DNA from: Verrucomicrobiia bacterium
Lineage (GTDB): Bacteria > Verrucomicrobiota > Verrucomicrobiia > Limisphaerales > JAUIHU01
Direction of reading: 5' to 3'
Assembly (NCBI GenBank): GCA_030432175.1
Contig: JAUIHU010000108.1
Coordinates: 1 to 10,409, forward strand
DNA: 10,409 nucleotides
Position numbers and translations under genes: made by a program. Below the pieces are notes generated by a model that saw only the letters and a program-made list of their open reading frames with translations, made no database searches and was not told the origin of the DNA. Of this stretch, positions 1-5,824 are shown piece after piece (the first letter of the stretch is position 1; every line of letters begins with the position of its first letter).

Positions 1-33
1 CTACCTTCCGGGGCGAGAGTTGAGGAGGCTCAA

Positions 34-498
34 ATGTACGAAGCCTTACCCTACCGCCAAATTGTCTGGGTGGCGTTCGGAGCGCTGATCGTGTTTATTA
101 TCTTCTCAGTGATCAAGGGGATCTATAAATTGGCAATTCGACTGATCATTATACTGGCGTTGCTGATAACAGGTTATGTTGGTTGGAACTGGTGGCAGGG
201 AAAAATCGATACCCCTGTAGAGGCGGCTGAGAGTGTGCGGGATATCGGACGTCAATTATCCGATCGATTGAAGAGTTTTGCCTCGGATCAATTAAACCGG
301 GAGGATCTCCAGGAAACCTGGGAAGCGTTGAAAGATTCGGTGATTGAAAAACTGAAGAATCGCCAGCTGAGTGAGGATGAAAAAGAGGCCCTGGTCCAGT
401 CTTTAATGGAAAAAAAATCGCAACTTGACCCAAGCAAATTTCCTGAAGTTATGGAAGAAATCAATCAACTTCTTGGATCTTTGAAAGAAACAGAATGA
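34..498 (+). CDS. Small two-helix inner-membrane protein with charged C-terminal helical tail, unknown function
   Basis: No family recognised. The 154-residue product starts with two hydrophobic segments (about residues 10-27 and 35-53) separated by a short basic loop. The second segment ends in an aromatic stretch (GWNWWQG). The rest, about 60-154, is hydrophilic, rich in E, K, D and L, and looks alpha-helical with possible coiled-coil character. This suggests a membrane anchor carrying a soluble helical domain. The start is well supported: TGAGGAGG at 21-28 is a strong Shine-Dalgarno 5 bases before the ATG. The frame is open upstream to the window edge, but the strong ribosome site favours 34. 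A TGA at 21-23 in another frame could be the end of an upstream gene. The stop overlaps the next start (ATGA, 495-498), so the two are almost certainly co-transcribed and translationally coupled. Existence is confident; function is unknown. Confidence 0.85.
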   Translation: MYEALPYRQIVWVAFGALIVFIIFSVIKGIYKLAIRLIIILALLITGYVGWNWWQGKIDTPVEAAESVRDIGRQLSDRLKSFASDQLNREDLQETWEALKDSVIEKLKNRQLSEDEKEALVQSLMEKKSQLDPSKFPEVMEEINQLLGSLKETE

Positions 499-971
499 GC
501 CATCAATTCCACCAGACCGTTTGGAGAGTTTTCCCGGCAATTTTGCTATTAATAATTCTGTTTTCGGGAACCGCCTGCAAAACAGCAAAGCAAAAATATG
601 AAGACACAGAACCTTACACAGGATTTGGCGTCTGGTATCTTGGATCCTGGGTTGGTGTGAACCATTTCTATACTCCAGCGCTGAAGACCGAAGTGGTTTT
701 TCAGGAGAATGGAGAGGTCTTATGGAAGTACGAACCGGAATCCAGCGAAACGTATCATCGCATTGGCAAGGATAAGAAATATCCTGTCGAGATAGAGGTA
801 TTGAAGGGAACTCGAGTTGGGAAGATTCTGGACTCGGGGAATGTTATTTTGTTCAGGAACGGGGATCGGCGTAAATTTACCAAAGAACCCCAGGAAAGGT
901 TGAGGATTTCGCTCGAAGATACATTTCAGGGATCAATTTTATTAATCAGGAAACCTTCACCCTTCCCTTGA
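495..971 (+). CDS. Probable exported lipoprotein, unknown function
   Basis: No family recognised. The 158-residue product has a lipoprotein-like N-terminus: a basic residue (R11), a hydrophobic core about 13-23 (FPAILLLIILF) and SGTAC with Cys28 as the candidate lipidated residue. The lipobox is imperfect because Gly, not Leu or Val, sits at -3, so it could be an ordinary signal peptide or anchor. The mature part (29-158) has alternating beta-strand-like segments, with WYLGSWVG, a KTEVVFQENGEVLWKY stretch and NVILFRNGDRRKF. This pattern resembles small beta-barrel domains of the kind annotated as lipocalin-like, but that is only a resemblance. Its start codon overlaps the stop of the preceding membrane-protein gene (ATGA), so the pair probably forms one operon and may act together at the inner face of the envelope. 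The product ends 57 bp before a convergent gene. Confidence 0.8.
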   Translation: MSHQFHQTVWRVFPAILLLIILFSGTACKTAKQKYEDTEPYTGFGVWYLGSWVGVNHFYTPALKTEVVFQENGEVLWKYEPESSETYHRIGKDKKYPVEIEVLKGTRVGKILDSGNVILFRNGDRRKFTKEPQERLRISLEDTFQGSILLIRKPSPFP

Positions 972-990
972 AGAAACTGATTGGCTGCAT

Positions 991-1019
991 CTGATTGATT
1001 GTTTTCGAATCACTATCAG
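991..1019. terminator. Weak hairpin between convergent genes
   Basis: CTGAT (991-995) can pair with ATCAG (1015-1019), and the inner GATT (997-1000) with AATC (1008-1011), around a 7-base loop, with an asymmetric internal bulge. It lies in the 57-bp gap between the stops of the lipoprotein gene and the convergent DUF971 gene, where a terminator is expected. There is no clean T-run on either side, so this is a tentative call. Confidence 0.25.
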
Positions 1020-1028
1020 CCCGGAAGA

Positions 1029-1370
1029 TCAGTTGGGTGTTCGCGGGTTGTTCTGCTGATTTTCCCTGATACTGGCTCCAAGTCGCGCCAGATAATCATA
1101 ACTATACAGCCCGGTGTTATGCCCGTCACTGAAACGCAGGCGAATGGCGTAATTGCCGACCGGTTCCCATCCAGTAACTGTGACTCCAGGATATTCAGTT
1201 TGGGAGGAACCTCCATGGACTTTGCCGAATATATCTGTCTCTCCCATGTTTTCTGCGCTGGGTGACGCGGCTCTCAGCAATTCCATCGGAAAAAAATCTT
1301 CGCCCCCATCTTCCCATAAAATGGCTACTTCTGTTCCAATCAAATCTATTTGTTTTGGTTTTGCTGACAT
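1029..1370 (-). CDS. DUF971 / gamma-butyrobetaine hydroxylase-like N-terminal domain protein
   Basis: The 113-residue product spans a full DUF971 domain. Matching landmarks are WEDGGEDFF-type strand (residues 19-27), the LLRAASPSAEN segment (31-41), VGNYAIRLRFSDGH (71-84) and TGLYSYDYL (86-94). The family is small and its biochemical role is unclear; the same fold forms the N-terminal domain of gamma-butyrobetaine dioxygenase, where three Cys and a His bind zinc. Here the three Cys positions of the CPCAEC-type motif read S36, S38 and N41, while His84 is kept, so a zinc site is unlikely. From memory, a cysteine-less form with SPSAE is also common in other bacterial DUF971 proteins. The start ATG (1370-1368 on the minus strand) is preceded by an AGAAGA-like weak ribosome site. 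The gene is divergent from the large secreted protein gene by 74 bp and convergent with the lipoprotein gene, so it is probably monocistronic. Confidence 0.88.
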   Translation of the reverse strand: MSAKPKQIDLIGTEVAILWEDGGEDFFPMELLRAASPSAENMGETDIFGKVHGGSSQTEYPGVTVTGWEPVGNYAIRLRFSDGHNTGLYSYDYLARLGASIRENQQNNPRTPN

Positions 1371-1433
1371 GTCTTCTAATTAATCGCGTTAGACGGTTCA
1401 GTCAAAAGCTTTTCCTGAGGATTCAAGCTATGT

Positions 1434-1437
1434 AGGA
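1434..1437 (+). promoter_or_regulatory. Shine-Dalgarno for the large secreted protein
   Basis: AGGA at 1434-1437, seven bases before the ATG at 1445, supports this start, which also gives a proper N-terminal hydrophobic export segment. Confidence 0.5.
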
Positions 1438-1444
1438 TGCCAGC

Positions 1445-4400
1445 ATGACGGTTCAAAATGCTTCAGATCGTTATTCATCAGTTGCCTTTCTCAGGTGGCT
1501 CGCACTTTTAGTGTTAATCTCCAGCGCAATTGTGACTCTGGGAGAGTCAGAGGAGGACTCTGATGCAACAAGTCAAGCGCCAGTGCGTGCAGCGTTGATC
1601 GGATCTACTTTGATTGAGCGCATGCAGGAACATGGCGCTTTGGAAGCCATGGCATTGATGGTGTCTGATGATCGCCCGATGATTGTACGTACGTTGGCGT
1701 GGCCTGCCGATGAAATCACGGTCCGACCGCGTCCGGACGCTTATGGGGATCTGTTGGATGCTCTGGAACGCGAACAACCCGACATCATCCTGGCGCAGTA
1801 CGGATTTAGCGAATCCTTTCGGGGAGTCGATCAAGTGGAAAGGTTTGGCAGGCAGTATCGTGAGTTTCTGCTAAAACTGACGCAACTGCCAACAAGATCG
1901 GGAAATCCTCCAAGAATCATTGTCATTACGCCGATTGCATATGAAACGGGCGCTGGTCCATTGTCTGATTTTGAAAGCAGGGCGTTGCAGGGTCAGTTGG
2001 AGGTTTATTCAGACAAAGCTGTTCAGGTGGCGGGAGAATTGGAATTAGAAGCGCATGATCTGTTTCGTCCGACTCTGAAAGGCATGAAGCAAAGCGCAGA
2101 AACGGGTGGCGAGTCGTGGACCTTTAATGGGATTCATCTCACTAACCATGGATATGATCAATTCTCCACTCTGCTTTTTGAAACGCTTACCGGAGAAAGC
2201 GCGCCTCAACCTGCAGAAAAATTGCGATTGGCGGTTGTAGACAAGAACCGTCAGTTCCTCAGAAAGTATCGCGCTTTGAATGCTTTTTATATTTATGGTG
2301 GACGTAAAAAGCCTTACGGGGTTGTAAATTTTCCTAAAGAATTTGAAAAACTGGACCAAATGGTGGCTTTGCGAGATGAGTATGTCTGGAAGTTGGCTCA
2401 AGGGTTGCCGGTCCCGGAAAGAGTGGACGATTCATTGACCGTGCAGCTGCCGAAAATCACCGGGGAACGCCCGATCAATGAATGGCTTTCCCCTGAGGAG
2501 GAAAGGCAGGCATTCAGGATGGATCCGCGATTTGAAGCGAACTGCTTCGTTTCAGAGGAAGATTTTCCTGAGTTTGCCAACCCAATCCAGATGAGGTGGG
2601 ATTCGCGCGGGCGGCTTTGGGTGTCGTGTTCGGAAACTTATCCACAGGTCATGCCCGGGCAAGAGCCAAACGACAAGTTGTTGATTCTTGAAGACAAAAA
2701 TGGTGATGGCAAAGCGGATGATTTGAAAGTGTTTGCAGAAGGCTTGCATATTCCACTCTCTTTTGAATTTGGTCATGGAGGAGTGTTTGTCTCAGAGCAA
2801 CCTCATTTGACTTTTTTAAAAGACATTGATGGAGACGGCCACGCAGATGAAAGACGAATCCTGATGACTGGTTTTGGAACGGAAGACTCCCATCACTCAT
2901 TGCATGACATTATCTGGAGTCCTGAAGGTCGTTTGCTTTTCAGAGAAAGTATTTTTCACCACAGCTCAGTTGAAACACCTTACGGACCTGTCCGCGCCAG
3001 AGAGTCTTCTTTCTTTTCGTTTGACCCGGATACCTGGAAGCTGGACGCGTTTGGATCGTACGTCAGCACGAATCCATGGGGGTTGACCTTTGATGAGTGG
3101 GGCTGGCGCAATGGAAGTCATCCGGTATTCAGCAGCGCAGTGGATGCGTTAAATCCAAAATATCCCAACTTGCATGTGCCAGCTGCCAGTTATATGCCGG
3201 CTTACAGCGGGACCTGCGGGCAGGAATTTATTTATAACCCTCACTTTCCTGAAGAACTTCAAGGGCATTTTGTTCGAGTGCGCTATAAACCGGTGAACAC
3301 CATTGAACTGCATACCTGGACACGAGACGGAGCCGGATTTCGTGAAGAACGTGTCGGCCATTTACTGCAATCCTCCAACTTGTCTTTTATTCCAGTGGAT
3401 GTGCGATTTGGTCCGCGTGGAGCATTGTATATTTGTGACTGGTACAATCCGGTCAAGGGGCATATGCAGTATTCTTTGCGAGACACACGTCGTGACAAAT
3501 CCTCTGGACGTATCTGGCGGATAACGGCGAAAGGGCGTCCTCTGTTGGAGCCAGCGAAAGTCTCTGAAGCCGGTTTGGATGAGTTGTTAGAAAATCTGGA
3601 ATCCGACTTTCAGCGCACACGCTATTGGAGTCGCAGAGAGCTTCGTGAAAGGGATCCAGAATCAGTAGCCAAAGCTGTAAAAAGCTGGGTTCAGCATTTG
3701 AGCGCGGATCATCCGGACTCTTGGAGAAATCTACTGGAAGGACTTTGGGTACTTCAGGGCGTGAAACAAATGGACTGGAATTTACTTGAAAAAGTCCATC
3801 AATCTCCCAACCCGAATGTCCGCGCTGCTGCGACACGTGTCTTGCGTTATCAGGATCCGAAGCGCGCTCTTCCGTTTCTGGAAACATCAGCAAAGGACGA
3901 ACATCCGGCTCCTCGACTTGAGGCAGCGTTGACTGCAAGTTATATCGGAACAGAAGAAGCTTTTCTTGCGATTCTCGCATTGTTGGATCAGCCGATGGAT
4001 TCCTGGCTGACTTACGCGCTCAGGACTGCGCTGGATTCTCACACGTTGAAACCTTACTGGGAAAACAACGCTGGGTTCCGATTGAATAACGAAGCGTTCA
4101 GTCAGTTTTTACTAGAGAGTGAACCAAAGAGTCGGGGAGGCTTTGTTGGATCGCGGTCGAGAGATCCGTTTGATGATCAGAATCCTGAAGTGATTGAAAT
4201 TAAAACACTTCCGGAGCGGATGTTGTTTGACACCACCCGGTTCACTGTCAAAGCAGGAGAACCGGTCAAACTGATTTTGACTAATCCCGATGCAACACCA
4301 CACAACCTGTTGATCTGCGCGCCTGGCTCTGCGGATCGTGTTGGGATGGCCGCCAATGAAATGGCAAAGTTGCCTGAGACATTGGAGACGCTGGATTTTG

Positions 4401-4561
4401 TTCCGGACACACCGGATGTGCTATGGGCAACGGCTATGCTGCTGCCGGGCGAGTCAGAGATTTTGAGATTTCTCGCTCCACTGGAACCGGGAGAGTATCC
4501 TTACATTTGCTCATTCCCCGGTCATTACCTTGTCATGCGCGGAGTGATGGTGGTGGAGTGA
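1445..4561 (+). CDS. Giant exported SGNH-like / PVC membrane-bound dehydrogenase-type propeller / HEAT protein with C-terminal azurin-like copper domain
   Basis: The 1038-residue product has at least five parts. Residues 14-32 form an export signal or anchor. Residues 47-250 resemble SGNH hydrolases: LIGSTLIERMQ (51-61), the GFSES block (120-124) and NGIHLTNHGY (228-237); the usual nucleophile reads GST and the usual Asp of DxxH is Asn228, so activity is doubtful. Residues about 360-700 match the beta-propeller of PVC-type membrane-bound dehydrogenase proteins (TIGR02604-like), with two calcium-loop-like motifs, DKNGDGKADD (417-426) and DIDGDGHADE (460-469). Residues about 708-865 look like HEAT repeats. 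Residues about 915-1038 form a cupredoxin: His953, Cys1022, His1027 and Met1031, with azurin spacing (C-x4-H-x3-M). Many relatives end in a CxxCH haem-c motif; none is present here, so electrons may leave through copper. Likely periplasmic or surface oxidation or hydrolysis of carbohydrate-type substrates (inference). Substrate unknown. Confidence 0.88.
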   Translation: MTVQNASDRYSSVAFLRWLALLVLISSAIVTLGESEEDSDATSQAPVRAALIGSTLIERMQEHGALEAMALMVSDDRPMIVRTLAWPADEITVRPRPDAYGDLLDALEREQPDIILAQYGFSESFRGVDQVERFGRQYREFLLKLTQLPTRSGNPPRIIVITPIAYETGAGPLSDFESRALQGQLEVYSDKAVQVAGELELEAHDLFRPTLKGMKQSAETGGESWTFNGIHLTNHGYDQFSTLLFETLTGESAPQPAEKLRLAVVDKNRQFLRKYRALNAFYIYGGRKKPYGVVNFPKEFEKLDQMVALRDEYVWKLAQGLPVPERVDDSLTVQLPKITGERPINEWLSPEEERQAFRMDPRFEANCFVSEEDFPEFANPIQMRWDSRGRLWVSCSETYPQVMPGQEPNDKLLILEDKNGDGKADDLKVFAEGLHIPLSFEFGHGGVFVSEQPHLTFLKDIDGDGHADERRILMTGFGTEDSHHSLHDIIWSPEGRLLFRESIFHHSSVETPYGPVRARESSFFSFDPDTWKLDAFGSYVSTNPWGLTFDEWGWRNGSHPVFSSAVDALNPKYPNLHVPAASYMPAYSGTCGQEFIYNPHFPEELQGHFVRVRYKPVNTIELHTWTRDGAGFREERVGHLLQSSNLSFIPVDVRFGPRGALYICDWYNPVKGHMQYSLRDTRRDKSSGRIWRITAKGRPLLEPAKVSEAGLDELLENLESDFQRTRYWSRRELRERDPESVAKAVKSWVQHLSADHPDSWRNLLEGLWVLQGVKQMDWNLLEKVHQSPNPNVRAAATRVLRYQDPKRALPFLETSAKDEHPAPRLEAALTASYIGTEEAFLAILALLDQPMDSWLTYALRTALDSHTLKPYWENNAGFRLNNEAFSQFLLESEPKSRGGFVGSRSRDPFDDQNPEVIEIKTLPERMLFDTTRFTVKAGEPVKLILTNPDATPHNLLICAPGSADRVGMAANEMAKLPETLETLDFVPDTPDVLWATAMLLPGESEILRFLAPLEPGEYPYICSFPGHYLVMRGVMVVE

Positions 4562-4580
4562 CAATTAATTTTAAGGGGAG

Positions 4581-4612
4581 CCAATGAGAGTATGGGGATG
4601 TGGTCTCGTTGG
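4581..4612. terminator. Probable bidirectional terminator hairpin between convergent genes
   Basis: CCAATGAGA (4581-4589) pairs with TCTCGTTGG (4604-4612) over 9 bp with one G-U, around a 14-base loop. On the + strand it is followed by TTTCTT, and weaker G-U pairs can lengthen the stem. It sits 20 bases after the stop of the giant protein gene and 18 bases past the stop of the convergent ATP-binding gene, the expected place for a shared terminator. Confidence 0.5.
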
Positions 4613-4629
4613 TTTCTTGATAATTTAAG

Positions 4630-5484
4630 TCAGGTCGTAACCGGACGACACTGAAGCAAATACAATTTGTCATTATGGAAAGCCCACTCAATATCCACCG
4701 GATGAAGAAAAGTGTCTTCCATGAGCTGAACAAGTTTTGCAATTTCAAGAACTTGCGAGTCGCTCAAAGAAAACTGTCTTCTTAAAAGAGCAGGAACCTT
4801 GGACTCTCTGGTTCCGTGCTTTTCAGGAAGTGTCATTACCTTTTTGTCTCCACACTGTCTGGACGTCACATTGAGTGGTGTTTTAATCACAGAAAACATA
4901 TCAGGGTTAGTCAACCCGTCGACCACACTCTTGCCCAGGCCCCAGTTTGAATTGATAGTGATTCGATCATTCCTGCCTGTGATTGGATCCAGTGAAAAAG
5001 CGACCCCAGCGGTATCTGCGGGTATCAGTCGTTGGACAACGACGGCCAGGCCTGTGTTCTCGCAGCTCTGACCTCGCTCCTCCCGATAGCTTTGCACTGC
5101 AAGTGATTGAGCCCCCTCCCAGCAAGATACGATTTTGTCTGTGATTGCGTCCACTCCTCTGACGTTCAGAAAAGTATCATATTGGCCGGCAAACGAATTA
5201 TCTTTCCCATCCTCATCGACCGCTGAAGATCGCACAGCAACCGCATCGGATCGATCCTTGAACATTTGTTCAATCAACGGACTGAGCCGGTCTTTCAATG
5301 CCGCTATCATACCAGGTCGAGAGTTTTCTGCCAGTTGACGCCATTTCTGGTAGTGTTGCGTTGGCAGGCAAAATCCTTCAGGGATTAAGCACAGATGGGC
5401 TAGTCGCTGGAGATTAGCGAATTTACCTCCTACTTCGGGCGCCGGTCCTGGATGGATGTCATTTATAAAATATACCCAGCTCAT
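4630..5484 (-). CDS. Stand-alone ATP-binding (PPDK_N) domain of the PEP synthase / pyruvate phosphate dikinase family
   Basis: The 284-residue product is only the N-terminal nucleotide-binding domain of this family. It has VGGKFANLQRL (18-28), AVRSSAVDEDG (83-93), SFAGQYDTFLNV (97-108), a VVVQRLIPADTAGV stretch (148-161), DPITGRNDRI (166-175), NWGLGKSVV (180-188) and DIEWAF...LLQCRPVT at the end. Lys21, Arg85, Glu266, Gln278 and Arg280 fall at the positions of the PPDK ATP ligands (K22, R92, E323, Q335, R337), and the 12-residue Glu-Gln spacing is exact. Full enzymes continue into a phosphohistidine swivelling domain and, in PEP synthase and PPDK, a PEP/pyruvate barrel; here a TGA follows the CRPVT motif directly, and the downstream sequence does not resume the homology. 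It could transfer phosphate to a separately encoded His domain, as split systems do, or be a relict. No partner gene lies in the window. No good Shine-Dalgarno precedes the ATG. Confidence 0.88.
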   Translation of the reverse strand: MSWVYFINDIHPGPAPEVGGKFANLQRLAHLCLIPEGFCLPTQHYQKWRQLAENSRPGMIAALKDRLSPLIEQMFKDRSDAVAVRSSAVDEDGKDNSFAGQYDTFLNVRGVDAITDKIVSCWEGAQSLAVQSYREERGQSCENTGLAVVVQRLIPADTAGVAFSLDPITGRNDRITINSNWGLGKSVVDGLTNPDMFSVIKTPLNVTSRQCGDKKVMTLPEKHGTRESKVPALLRRQFSLSDSQVLEIAKLVQLMEDTFLHPVDIEWAFHNDKLYLLQCRPVTT

Positions 5485-5592
5485 TACTAACTGGCAGAAG
5501 TCGAAACAAAAAATTTGGATTTGGCAACTATAATAAGTTAAGTAATGACAGTGATAATTCGGAAATCATCCATTCATTATTTGGCTCCTGTG

Positions 5593-5622
5593 GTTTGTAT
5601 TCAGAAATTTTGTTTGTATTCA
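5593..5622. repeat. 11-bp direct repeat in divergent intergenic region
   Basis: GTTTGTATTCA occurs at 5593-5603 and again at 5612-5622, a 19-bp period, close to two helical turns. This could be a pair of regulator half-sites, or chance in AT-rich sequence. Confidence 0.4.
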
Positions 5623-5756
5623 AGAGTTTGATTTCTGTATTAGATTGAAGGTGAGAGGGTTAGGGTGGGCGCTGCAGAAACAGGAGATTATTCTTGTGTT
5701 CATTATAACCAAGCCTTAGAAAAGAAAAGTGATATGTTAGAAATTATAAAACTTTA

Positions 5757-5786
5757 CATCAAAAAACAATGCGCTGTTTTTTGATG
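5757..5786. repeat. Perfect 12-bp inverted repeat upstream of the sulfatase gene
   Basis: CATCAAAAAACA (5757-5768) and TGTTTTTTGATG (5775-5786) are exact reverse complements separated by ATGCGC. The element ends 38 bases before the sulfatase ATG. It could be an operator, a 5'-leader hairpin or a terminator for an upstream short transcript; the T6 run lies inside the stem rather than after it, which argues against a standard terminator. Confidence 0.65.
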
Positions 5787-5824
5787 GTTTTCAAACCAAT
5801 TCTTGACCACATAGCTAAATTGTA

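Larger units (their letters stand above)
5485..5824. promoter_or_regulatory. AT-rich divergent intergenic region
   Basis: This 340-bp gap separates the divergent ATP-binding gene (leftward) and the sulfatase gene (rightward), so it must hold both promoters. It contains TATAAT at 5529-5534, and ATTATA at 5702-5707 and 5742-5747 (TATAAT on the minus strand), but none has a convincing -35 at the right distance, so I assign no promoter. Specific repeats within it are listed separately. A 39-codon GTG-started frame at 5665-5784 exists but has no convincing support. Confidence 0.6.

Noticed and set aside
999..1383. Two + strand open frames of 76-88 codons
   Set aside because: They are antisense to the DUF971 gene, whose family motifs settle the coding strand.
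3453..3980. 175-codon minus-strand open frame
   Set aside because: It lies wholly inside the giant propeller protein, has no recognisable motif and no start signal; it is a shadow frame.
5529..5534. TATAAT as a -10 promoter element
   Set aside because: No acceptable -35 box 16-18 bp upstream, and about 290 bp from the sulfatase start.
5665..5784. 39-codon GTG-started small frame in the intergenic region
   Set aside because: Only a weak AAGGTGAG upstream, no recognisable sequence, and its stop falls inside the inverted repeat; chance is as likely.
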